DNA of 64,000 nucleotides from Mycobacterium vicinigordonae (GTDB taxonomy: Bacteria > Actinomycetota > Actinomycetes > Mycobacteriales > Mycobacteriaceae), in NCBI RefSeq assembly GCF_013466425.1, contig NZ_CP059165.1, positions 2,976,001 through 3,040,000 of the forward strand. Reading direction: 5' to 3'. Positions 52,963-61,024 of this stretch are shown here, one piece after another. Positions within the stretch are counted from its first letter, which is position 1, and every line of letters starts with the position of its first letter. The notes below the pieces were generated by a model. The model had not been told where the DNA came from and searched no databases. It worked only from the letters and a program-made list of their open reading frames with translations. The translations under genes and the position numbers were made by a program.

Positions 52963-53754
52963 TCAGGACTTCTCCCGCTTCGTGTCGGCCGCCGTGTTCT
53001 CATTGTCACGCAGCGCGTTTTCCTTGATGCGGAGATAGTCGTCGGATCTGAACAGGGCGGTCTGGGCGAGCAATTCTTGGACCATCCCGCTGCGGATGTC
53101 ACCGCTAGCTGCCTGGTTAATCAGCAACTTGCCCATCGACACCGCCAGTCTCGGCTTGGCCGCGAACTCGCGACACAGTTGCATGGCTCGATCGTGCAGT
53201 TGCTCGACCGGAACGACTTCTTCGGCAAGGCCCCACGTGTACGCGGTCTGGGCATTGATGCGAGAACCGCTGAGTATCAAGTATTTCGCACGCGCCGGAC
53301 CGACGAGCGCGGGCAGCAGCTGTGTTCCGCCGGTGTCGGGGACCAAGCCCAACTCGACCTCGGGCAGTCCGAAGACAGCGTCCTCGGCGATGATTCGTAT
53401 GTCGGCGGACAGGGCGATCTCGAAGCCGCCACCCAGAGCGGCGCCCTGCACGGCCGCCACGACCGGTTTGGTCGATTCCAGGACATCCAACCGGATTCGT
53501 TGGTGCTCTAGGACGAAGGTGAAGTCGTCCTCCCCGTCGGACCGCTGGCCCAGCTCGGCTGTGTCACGCCCGGAGCAGAACGAGCGGCCTTCGCCGCGGA
53601 TCAGGATGCACCGTACCGACTGGTCGGCCAGCTGCCCACGCAACGCCCTACACATCTCGTCGAAGAGTGAGTCGGTGATGGCATTGTGCCGGTGTGGTCG
53701 ATTGAGCGACACGACTCCGACACCGTCGACGACCTCGGTCTTCAGCTCCGCCAC
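52963..53754 (-). CDS. Enoyl-CoA hydratase/isomerase
   Basis: A 263-residue crotonase-fold protein with VSLNRPHRHNAITDSLFDEM, the oxyanion segment AALGGGFEIALSADIRI, and the second Glu in FGLPEVELGLVPDTGGTQLLP. Both catalytic-position Glu residues are present, so hydratase activity is plausible. GTG 53754 gives AELKTEVVDGVGVVSLN. It lies between the dehydrogenase beta subunit and the dienoyl-CoA-reductase-like SDR in one operon. Confidence 0.9.
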   Translation of the reverse strand: MAELKTEVVDGVGVVSLNRPHRHNAITDSLFDEMCRALRGQLADQSVRCILIRGEGRSFCSGRDTAELGQRSDGEDDFTFVLEHQRIRLDVLESTKPVVAAVQGAALGGGFEIALSADIRIIAEDAVFGLPEVELGLVPDTGGTQLLPALVGPARAKYLILSGSRINAQTAYTWGLAEEVVPVEQLHDRAMQLCREFAAKPRLAVSMGKLLINQAASGDIRSGMVQELLAQTALFRSDDYLRIKENALRDNENTAADTKREKS

Positions 53755-53832
53755 GTTAATGCCTCGCCTCCCGCTCGTTCCGGACTTCGCACGTTGCTTG
53801 CTGCGTTCCTCGCTTGCGTTGGTTTCGGGGGC

Positions 53833-54855
53833 TCATTGCTCGCCTGCTTCCACGTTCATCTGCGCGCTGGCCAACCCACCCAACTGTGCTGCAGCCCGAC
53901 CGAAAGACTCTGTGTTGCAGAGGGTATGGCTTCGCTTGACAAAGCGATGAGCGGTGTCCTCGACGGTAAACCCCATTGCTCCACGGATGTGGATATTTGC
54001 CCTGGCGTTGCCGAACGCCGCTCGGCGGCAGAACGCGGCGGCGGCCAGGGCATAGTAATCGGGACTCAAGTCATCCGGCGCGGAACTCATATCGGCCAAT
54101 GCGGCGAAGTAGGTGACGTTATCGGCGGCCAGCGCGTTGGTAGCCATGTCCGCGCATTGGTGCTTGATGGCCTGGAAGGCACCGATCGGTTTGCCGAATT
54201 GGATCCGGTTCTTTGCGTAGTCCACGGCGAGATCGCTTGTAGCTACTGCTATTCCGGCCAGTTGGGCGCAGGTGAGGATGGAAAGAACTCGGCGCAGGCG
54301 GCGTACCGATGTGGCGTCATCGAGAAGAAGGCAAGCGCGCCCGAACTCGGCACGATTGCAATAGGACACCGACGTGCCGTCTTCGAGGCCGGGGCTGGAT
54401 TCCGAGCGCCGCGGTGTCGGATACACGGCGGCCCGCTCGTCGTCTACCAGCAGCGTGAGCGCGCAGTCGTCGGCATTGGTTAGCATCAGGTCATGATTGT
54501 TTCCGGGTAGCGCGACAGCGCGTGCGACGCGAGTGTGGCCGCCGATCAGGTTCGCCGAGAGTGCCGTGTCGCCAGTCCACGCCGCCAACCTGGCCGCCGC
54601 CAGCGTCGCCAAGATCGGGCCAGGCACCAAAGCGCGGCCAATCTCCCGGAATACGAAGACCTCGTCGAGCAGGGTTGCTCCGGAGCCGCCCGAGCCCTTG
54701 GCAATGGCCAGGCCCAGCCAACCCAGTTCGGTGATCTCCTTCCACCGGACATCGTCGAGCTGTGCTGTCGAATTAGCCAGTGCCATGCGCGATTCAATGT
54801 ACTGACGCGTCGCGTCGATGAGCGCATCCTGATCAGAGTCGGGCAGGAAATCCAT
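53833..54855 (-). CDS. Acyl-CoA dehydrogenase, beta-type subunit
   Basis: A 340-residue acyl-CoA-dehydrogenase-like protein, shorter and more diverged than its neighbour. Landmarks are TELGWLGLAIAKGSGGSGATLLDEV, DYAKNRIQFGKPIGAFQAIKH and ANIHIRGAMGFTVEDTAHRFVKR. It starts 14 bp after the alpha-subunit stop, so the two probably form an alpha2beta2 enzyme like the mycobacterial steroid FadE pairs. ATG 54855 starts MDFLPDSDQDALIDATR, the standard N-terminal pattern. Confidence 0.87.
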   Translation of the reverse strand: MDFLPDSDQDALIDATRQYIESRMALANSTAQLDDVRWKEITELGWLGLAIAKGSGGSGATLLDEVFVFREIGRALVPGPILATLAAARLAAWTGDTALSANLIGGHTRVARAVALPGNNHDLMLTNADDCALTLLVDDERAAVYPTPRRSESSPGLEDGTSVSYCNRAEFGRACLLLDDATSVRRLRRVLSILTCAQLAGIAVATSDLAVDYAKNRIQFGKPIGAFQAIKHQCADMATNALAADNVTYFAALADMSSAPDDLSPDYYALAAAAFCRRAAFGNARANIHIRGAMGFTVEDTAHRFVKRSHTLCNTESFGRAAAQLGGLASAQMNVEAGEQ

Positions 54856-54869
54856 AGTGCTATCGGTGC

Positions 54870-56021
54870 CTAACGGTTTCTAGGTAAACCGAGGATGCGT
54901 TCGCCGACGATGTCGCGCTGAACCTCCGATGTGCCGCCACCCACCGTGGTCGCGTATGAGTAGAGGTACTCGCCGATGTCACGGCCGTACCTGCCGCCCC
55001 GATCGAGACCGTACACACCGATGACGTCCATGCGGGCACGGTGGATGCGCTGGGCCAGGTCGCCGTAGAAGATCTTGATCATCGAACCCTCCGGCCCCGG
55101 CACGTCCGCTCGTGCCGCGGAGGACACCGTCGCGTACGTCATCGCCCGCATCGCCACTACGTCAGCGTGCAGGTCACCCAGCATTGCCCGCAGCCCGGAA
55201 TCCTCGAGTAGCCCTAGGCTTGCAGCGTCCTCGTTGAGACGTTCCAACGCCACCGCTAGCTCGGTCTGTAGCTTTATGAACCCGGTACCGCGTTCGAAGC
55301 CGAGGGTGGACATAGCTACCGACCAGCCGTCGCCAATCTCGCCGACCACATTGTCCAGCGGTAGGCGAACATCGTCGTAGAACACCTCGCAGAACTCAGC
55401 CAATCCGTCCATCGAGATGATGGGCCGGACGGTGATCCCAGGGCTATGCATGTCACAGATCACCCAGGTCAGGCCGCGGTGGCGGGCTGAATCCGGGTCG
55501 GTTCGAACCAGGAGCTCCTGGTAGTCGGCTACGTGGGCGTAACTGGTCCAGATCTTCTGGCCGTTGACCACCAGTTCGTTGCCCTCGATAAATGCCCTAG
55601 CCGAGATGGCTGCAAGATCCGAACCGGCGCCTGGCTCAGAAAACCCTTGGCACCATACTTCCTCCCCAGCAAGAATTTTGGGGAGGTGGCGGCGCTTTTG
55701 CTCCTCGCTGCCGCGGGCGATCAAGGTCGGGCCGCCGTGATTGATACCGACGAAACCGCAGCCGATGTCGGGACCGTCGGCCCTCGCATACTCTTCGAAC
55801 CAGATCAGTTGGCGGACAAGGGGCAGGCCCTGTCCGCCGTATTCGCGTGGCCACGCAATTCCCCCGTAGCCACCGTCGAATTGTCTGCGCTGCCACGCCA
55901 TGTCCCAGGCCCGCGCGCCCGCGGCGTCCGCCGGTCGCTCGGTTGCCGGAATGTTGTACCGCAGCCAGGCGCGCACCGCGGACCGGAATGCCCGGTCCTC
56001 ATCGGTGAAAGACAGATCCAC
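54870..56021 (-). CDS. Acyl-CoA dehydrogenase, alpha-type subunit
   Basis: A 383-residue flavoprotein with the FAD/substrate motifs CQGFSEPGAGSDLAAI and VVNGQKIWTSYAH. It ends with ATTVGGGTSEVQRDIVGERILGLPR, where the medium-chain-type base is Gly, so the base must be elsewhere, as in mycobacterial alpha subunits acting on bulky CoA esters. GTG 56021 starts VDLSFTDEDRAFR. It heads the minus-strand operon and is preceded by a perfect 18-bp palindrome at 56059-56076. Confidence 0.9.
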   Translation of the reverse strand: MDLSFTDEDRAFRSAVRAWLRYNIPATERPADAAGARAWDMAWQRRQFDGGYGGIAWPREYGGQGLPLVRQLIWFEEYARADGPDIGCGFVGINHGGPTLIARGSEEQKRRHLPKILAGEEVWCQGFSEPGAGSDLAAISARAFIEGNELVVNGQKIWTSYAHVADYQELLVRTDPDSARHRGLTWVICDMHSPGITVRPIISMDGLAEFCEVFYDDVRLPLDNVVGEIGDGWSVAMSTLGFERGTGFIKLQTELAVALERLNEDAASLGLLEDSGLRAMLGDLHADVVAMRAMTYATVSSAARADVPGPEGSMIKIFYGDLAQRIHRARMDVIGVYGLDRGGRYGRDIGEYLYSYATTVGGGTSEVQRDIVGERILGLPRNR

Positions 56022-56058
56022 GCTGTGCTCCTGGCTGTGGGTGCGGTATCGAGAAGAT

Positions 56059-56076
56059 AGTTTATATAGATAAACT
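56059..56076. promoter_or_regulatory. Perfect 18-bp palindromic operator before the dehydrogenase operon
   Basis: AGTTTATATAGATAAACT has perfect 7-bp arms (AGTTTAT/ATAAACT) around ATAG. It starts 38 bp upstream of the alpha-subunit GTG on the minus strand. Its complement contains TTATCTATAT, also found upstream of the binding-protein gene. It is likely a TetR- or GntR-type operator; the regulator is unknown. Confidence 0.65.
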
Positions 56077-56105
56077 GGACTAAAGCAAGCGCGGCTGCAT
56101 GCGGA

Positions 56106-56744
56106 CTAGACACCGTAAATGCGTCGTAACGCCGTGACGGTGTTGGCGCTGTGTTCGTGGTGGATGGCGGTCATCCCCAGCCTTCTGGCCGGGATTAGAT
56201 TGATTTCCAGATCGTCGACGAATACGCATTCGGCCGGTGCGCGGCCAAGTTTCGCTGCAGCTAATAGGTAGATCGCGGGATCGGGCTTGCGAATCCCTAC
56301 CTCCGCGGACACCACGACTTCGGAGAACGGCGGCAACCGGTCCCACGGATACGTTTCGCGGGGGCCCCAGGAGTTGCTGACCAGCGCTGTCTGCACGCCA
56401 TGGTCCATCAGTGCCCCCACCTCTTGCACCATGCGCGGATCGATTGGCTGCGTCGACTGCTGAACGTCCCGCAGCCATGCTGCCCCGTCCACATCGATTG
56501 AAGAATGCCTTCGAAGGACCGGGGTGACTCGGTCGACAAACTCTCGAATGGAGATTTGTCCGAGTTCGACCAAGGCAAACGGGCTGTCCGCCAAGTGGTC
56601 CGCCGAAAACGCCTCGGCGAGAAACGCCGCTGGCTCCACGCCGTGAGCCACACAGCTGCGCTCGAATGCACCCAATACCGACTCGGTGAGCACACCGCCG
56701 AAGTCGATCAGCAGTGCCGGGGCTCGGTGCGGATCACTATGCAT
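56106..56744 (-). CDS. HAD-superfamily hydrolase with DxG motif I
   Basis: A 212-residue HAD-IA-like protein. Motif I is LIDFGGVLTES: the nucleophile Asp14 is kept, but the general-acid Asp two positions later is Gly16, as in DFGG-type HAD domains such as the one in ACAD10. Motif II Ser is in TALVSNSWG, motif III Lys in GIRKPDP, and motif IV in VFVDDLEINLIP. Mutation of the acid Asp weakens phosphatase chemistry but may permit other reactions. ATG 56744 lies in TGCATAG next to a TTATCTACAT motif. It is divergent from the second fusion gene. Confidence 0.83.
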   Translation of the reverse strand: MHSDPHRAPALLIDFGGVLTESVLGAFERSCVAHGVEPAAFLAEAFSADHLADSPFALVELGQISIREFVDRVTPVLRRHSSIDVDGAAWLRDVQQSTQPIDPRMVQEVGALMDHGVQTALVSNSWGPRETYPWDRLPPFSEVVVSAEVGIRKPDPAIYLLAAAKLGRAPAECVFVDDLEINLIPARRLGMTAIHHEHSANTVTALRRIYGV

Positions 56745-56753
56745 AGCTACAGA

Positions 56754-56763
56754 TTATCTACAT
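56754..56763. promoter_or_regulatory. TTATCTACAT motif in HAD/fusion-2 divergent promoter
   Basis: TTATCTACAT lies 9 bp upstream of the HAD start codon in the 174-bp region shared with the divergent fusion gene. It matches the TTATCTATAT motif of two other island promoters at 9 of 10 bases, and weak TGCAT arms flank it. Confidence 0.4.
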
Positions 56764-56918
56764 GCAAAACCGAATACGACCGGCAAGGCGGCGGCCAATC
56801 GCCCACGTTCGCCACGGTTCCAAGAATCTAGAGAATCTCTACTCGACGCGTTGACATCGAAGTGTGCCGAAGCCTACATTTCGAGGTAACGGAAACAATT
56901 GACGACAGGCGACTTCGT

Positions 56919-59525
56919 ATGCGTGTGATGGTCACGGGGGCATCCGGGGACTTCGGGTCCTGCATCATCCCTGAGATCCTCGGCCGGGGCCATGAAGTCG
57001 TGGGCCTGTCTCGACGTGAACATCGGCTGCCGTCCCCCCGCTACCGGCATGTCAGCGCCGACATCCGCGACACGGAAGCGCTCACGAAGGCCCTGGCAGA
57101 CATCGATGCCGTGGTGCACCTGGCGTGGACCACCCACCCAATGCACGATGCGGCAGCCACCCATGCGATCGATGTGGGTGGAACGCAGGCGGTGGTGACG
57201 GCCATGGGCCGTACCGGCGTCTCTCGGCTGGTCACCGCATCGTCGGTGATGTCCTACGGGGCGAACGCCGACAACCCTGCGGCGCTGCGGGAAGGTGATC
57301 CGCTGCGGCCGTCCGCCAAGCACCTCTACTCGAAGCACAAGGTTGAGGCCGAGGAGTTGATCTCCGCATCGTCCCTCGACGCCGTCCTGGTGCGTGCGAC
57401 CAACATCATGGGCCGCGCGACGACGGGTGTCACCCAGGAGGGGTTCGCCACGCCGGCAATTCTCGGTATGAAAGGTGGCAAGAACGAGTTTCAGTTCGTT
57501 CACCCCGACGATCTGGCCCGCTTCTTTGCCGACGCGCTGGAGCACCCGCAGTGGTCTGGGCCGATCAACCTGGCGGCGCCGGACACCATCACGATGCCTG
57601 AAGTGGCCGAGATCCTCGGCAAGCGATACGTGGAACTCGCACCCCAACGCGTCGAAACGGTGCTCACCTTCTTGTGGGAGCGGGGCTGGTTTTCCCTCGA
57701 TCCCGGCGCGGTCGAGGCGTTCCTCAACTTCCCGTTGGTCGACACCACCCGTCTCACTGCGGAGTTCGGGTTCCACTGCGCATACTCGTCGCGGGAATGC
57801 GTGAAAGATTTCGCACGCACCAATCGCGGCCATGTATTCCTCGGCGTGCGGAAGGTACCGATTCCGTGGCGCTGGCCGTGGGGATGGGTGCCCGACGGAC
57901 CCAGCGGGGTCGAGCGGCAAGTGGGTGCGCCCGAGGGTGTCTCGGGCGAATTCGATACTTCGGTGCATCCGAACTGGCAAGTGTTTACTGCCGCGAATAC
58001 GTCGGAGGCATTCCCGGGGCCGATGACGCCGCTCTCGCTCGAGTTGGCGATCGAAGCACTGCGCGCCGCAGGCGCGCAAGCGGCCGAAGTGTTGCGGATC
58101 GGCGGCGAACTCGGGCGGGCCCTCCGGGAAGAGCCGGTCGGTGCCTTCGGTCACGGCATCTATGCCAACTTGTCAATCGTCTACGCGATGGGGACCGTAA
58201 TGCCGGGTGGCGGTGCGTCCGCATGGCAGGACATGCTGTTCGGTACCAGCGGGGGCGCGGAAGTCCCGACGTTCGAAGCGCCCGGCGCAATGGACATGCT
58301 CAAGCGGCTACCGTTGGCTGCCCTGCAGCTCAGCGGCTTCGGTAGGGAGATCCGGGATATCCAATCCCATGCTCGGCGGTCGGCGCACGACGGCGTCTTC
58401 TACGCGCAACTCTCCGACGCCCAACTGCACGCGCGATTGCGCCGAATCCGCGACGAAGTTGCCAACGCCTGGGCGGCCTCCGCCCAGGCTTCGTCGTTCG
58501 TTGTGCCGTTGATGGGGCTGATCGAGAAGCAAGGCGGGAAAGGATTCGCCACCCGGATCCGTGGCGGCACCGACGGTCTCGTCAGCGCCGGGGTTACCCG
58601 CGGTACGTACGCGTTGGCCGCAATGGCGAAGACGGACCCGCTGATCGGACAAACCCTGCAGGACAATTCGGCTGCTGTGGCGTTGGTGATCCTCCGGCGG
58701 GAACGACCCAAGTTCGTCGCCAAACTCGACGAGGTGGTGGCCGAATACGGACACCGCGGGCCGCGGGAGACCGAGCTATCCAACGCAGTCTTCGCCGACG
58801 CCCCGGAGAGATTGCTCGACGTGGTCGCCAAATTGCTTGTGGCGCAGCGGCGTGTCACCGAGACGCCGCCGGAGTTTGGATTGCGGCTGAAGGTGTTGGC
58901 GTCGTTGGGTGCACGGTTCCAACGGTTACGGGAGACGGCCCGCGACGCGACCATTCGTCAAACTCACCAGTACCGCTTGGTCGCGCGCGAAATCGGAACC
59001 CGGTTGGCGGCGCGTGGGGTTATCGATAGCCCCAACGACGTGTTCTATCTGGTCCGCGACGAGCTGAAGAACCCACCGGTCGACGTCAAGGCCGTGATCG
59101 CGCGGCGGCGGGCCGAACGGGAGCGATTGGAGATTCAGCGGCCCCCATTGCATTTCGCGGGGGAATGGGCGCCAGACGTAGCCGAGCAGCATGAGCTGAT
59201 GCCCGGCGAATCATTGCAGGGCAGTGCCGTGTCGGCCGGCCTCGCCAAGGGCCCGGTGCGTGTACTCACCGTCGATTCCATGGACGACCTCGAGCCGGGC
59301 GAGGTTTTGGTCACCGCCTTTACCGACACCGGATGGACACCGTTCTTCGCCTACGCGGCCGCGGTGATCGTCGACACCGGAGGAGAGATGTCGCACGCTG
59401 CGGTAGTAGCACGCGAATTCGGAATCCCCTGTGTCGTAGGCACGCTCACAGGAAGTAAGGTGCTCAAGACCGGGCATGTAGTGGAGGTCGACGGCGCCTC
59501 GGGCGTGGTGACCAGGGTCGAATGA
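56919..59525 (+). CDS. NAD-dependent SDR domain fused to PEP-synthase-like substrate and phospho-His domains, copy 2
   Basis: An 868-residue paralogue of the protein at 42297-44966, with the same order of domains and the SDR catalytic Tyr137/Lys141 at identical positions (HLYSKHK; cofactor motif VTGASGDFGS). The phosphotransferase substrate region begins near TAANTSEAFPGPMTPLSLE (Asn ~360). The swivelling carrier His826 is in GGEMSHAAVVAREFGIPCVVG. No ATP-grasp. ATG 56919 is chosen so that translation starts at the SDR strand (MRVMVTGASG). The stop overlaps the aldehyde dehydrogenase start (ATGA), tying this copy to alcohol/aldehyde oxidation. Confidence 0.82.
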   Translation: MRVMVTGASGDFGSCIIPEILGRGHEVVGLSRREHRLPSPRYRHVSADIRDTEALTKALADIDAVVHLAWTTHPMHDAAATHAIDVGGTQAVVTAMGRTGVSRLVTASSVMSYGANADNPAALREGDPLRPSAKHLYSKHKVEAEELISASSLDAVLVRATNIMGRATTGVTQEGFATPAILGMKGGKNEFQFVHPDDLARFFADALEHPQWSGPINLAAPDTITMPEVAEILGKRYVELAPQRVETVLTFLWERGWFSLDPGAVEAFLNFPLVDTTRLTAEFGFHCAYSSRECVKDFARTNRGHVFLGVRKVPIPWRWPWGWVPDGPSGVERQVGAPEGVSGEFDTSVHPNWQVFTAANTSEAFPGPMTPLSLELAIEALRAAGAQAAEVLRIGGELGRALREEPVGAFGHGIYANLSIVYAMGTVMPGGGASAWQDMLFGTSGGAEVPTFEAPGAMDMLKRLPLAALQLSGFGREIRDIQSHARRSAHDGVFYAQLSDAQLHARLRRIRDEVANAWAASAQASSFVVPLMGLIEKQGGKGFATRIRGGTDGLVSAGVTRGTYALAAMAKTDPLIGQTLQDNSAAVALVILRRERPKFVAKLDEVVAEYGHRGPRETELSNAVFADAPERLLDVVAKLLVAQRRVTETPPEFGLRLKVLASLGARFQRLRETARDATIRQTHQYRLVAREIGTRLAARGVIDSPNDVFYLVRDELKNPPVDVKAVIARRRAERERLEIQRPPLHFAGEWAPDVAEQHELMPGESLQGSAVSAGLAKGPVRVLTVDSMDDLEPGEVLVTAFTDTGWTPFFAYAAAVIVDTGGEMSHAAVVAREFGIPCVVGTLTGSKVLKTGHVVEVDGASGVVTRVE

Positions 59526-61021
59526 GTACCTCTAGCGCCGCCGCACCAGCCAGAGCACACTACCCGGGCGTGTTCGTCAACGGCGATTGGCGCGCCACCG
59601 AACAAGCCGCGCCTGTGTTGAATCCGGCCACCGAGGAAACCGTCGTTGCCGCGCCGTGGGGCGCACCGGCCGACGCCGATGCCGCAGTTTCGGCCGCCCG
59701 GCAGGCCTTCGACGACGGACCTTGGCCGGCCATGACACCTGCGCAACGTGCCGATGCGTTGGCGCGGTTGCGCGATGTGCTTTCCAACTGGGCGGACGAC
59801 ATCGTCGCACTGGTGGTAGCCGAAGCCGGCATCCCGATATCGGTCGCGAGGCCCAGTCAATTCGACGCGCCCATGCGGCTTTTCGACTTCTTCATCGAGC
59901 GGTGCGCCGTATTCCAGACGATGCGAACTTTGCCGGTCACCACTTTGTCAAATCGTCAGGGCTCCACCGTGCTGGGCGCCGGGGTGGTGCAGCGCTCCCC
60001 GCGCGGAGTAGTATCCGCGATCACGCCGTTCAACGCACCGTTCTTCGTCAACCTGCTCAAGGTGGTTCCGGCGCTAGCGTCCGGATGCACGGTCGTGCTC
60101 AAGCCGTCGGATTTCACGCCGCTAGAGGCCTTGCTATTAGGGGCTGCGGCCCAGGAAGCCGGTCTACCGCCCGGCGTGCTCAACATCGTCACCGGCGGCG
60201 TGGACGTAGGGGAGTACCTGAGCACCGATCCGCGGGTGGACATGGTGACGTTCACCGGTTCCGACGCCGTCGGAGCCAAGGTGATGGCGCAGGCGTCCGC
60301 GACGCTAAAGCACGTCACGCTCGAACTCGGCGGCAAGTCGGCGATGATCGTGCGCGCCGACGCCGACCTGGACCAGGCGGCGGCAAGAGGCGCGCAGGAA
60401 CTGACCTTGTTCAGCGGCCAAGGCTGCGCGTTGTGGACTCGGCACCTGGTGCACCGCAACGTGTATGACGCCTACATCGAGCGTGTCGCGGCGATACTGG
60501 AACAACTGCCGGTCGGTGATCCCGCGGATGTGAAAACTGTTGTGGGACCGCTGATTCGTGACAACGCTTGCATGCGGGCCGCGAATTACGTGGCGGGTGC
60601 CCGCGATCAGGGCGCCCGGCTGGTGCGCGGCGGCCGTCGTCCCCCGCACTTGAGCCGCGGGTTCTACTACGAGCCGACTCTGCTGGCTGACGTGCGCAGC
60701 GACATGACCGTCGCCCAAGAGGAGGTTTTCGGGCCGGTGGGCGTGGTGATCCGCTTCGACGATGACGACGAAGCCGTCCGCATCGCCAACCATTCGGCAT
60801 ACGGTCTATCCGGTTCTATCTGGACCGCAGACCCGGGTACGGCCTTTGCAATGGCGCAGCGGATCCAGTCCGGAAACGTCACCATCAACGGCGGCACGGG
60901 GGGCATGAGTCCGTGGGCGCCGTTCGGTGGCTACAAGCGATCGGGTGTGGGCCGTGAGCTCGGAGCCGACGTGCTCGACGACTTTACCGAGACGAAAGCT
61001 ATCCAATTCCATGCAGGTTGA
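59522..61021 (+). CDS. NAD(P)-dependent aldehyde dehydrogenase
   Basis: A 499-residue enzyme of the ALDH superfamily. It has the cofactor segment VVSAITPFNAPFFVNLLKV, the active-site Glu in HVTLELGGKSAMIV and the nucleophile Cys in TLFSGQGCALWTR, then EEVFGPVGVVIRFDD. It would oxidise an aldehyde, perhaps one formed by the SDR domain or the P450 next door, to the carboxylic acid that the ligases activate. ATG 59522 overlaps the preceding stop. Confidence 0.92.
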   Translation: MSTSSAAAPARAHYPGVFVNGDWRATEQAAPVLNPATEETVVAAPWGAPADADAAVSAARQAFDDGPWPAMTPAQRADALARLRDVLSNWADDIVALVVAEAGIPISVARPSQFDAPMRLFDFFIERCAVFQTMRTLPVTTLSNRQGSTVLGAGVVQRSPRGVVSAITPFNAPFFVNLLKVVPALASGCTVVLKPSDFTPLEALLLGAAAQEAGLPPGVLNIVTGGVDVGEYLSTDPRVDMVTFTGSDAVGAKVMAQASATLKHVTLELGGKSAMIVRADADLDQAAARGAQELTLFSGQGCALWTRHLVHRNVYDAYIERVAAILEQLPVGDPADVKTVVGPLIRDNACMRAANYVAGARDQGARLVRGGRRPPHLSRGFYYEPTLLADVRSDMTVAQEEVFGPVGVVIRFDDDDEAVRIANHSAYGLSGSIWTADPGTAFAMAQRIQSGNVTINGGTGGMSPWAPFGGYKRSGVGRELGADVLDDFTETKAIQFHAG

Positions 61022-61024
61022 CCG

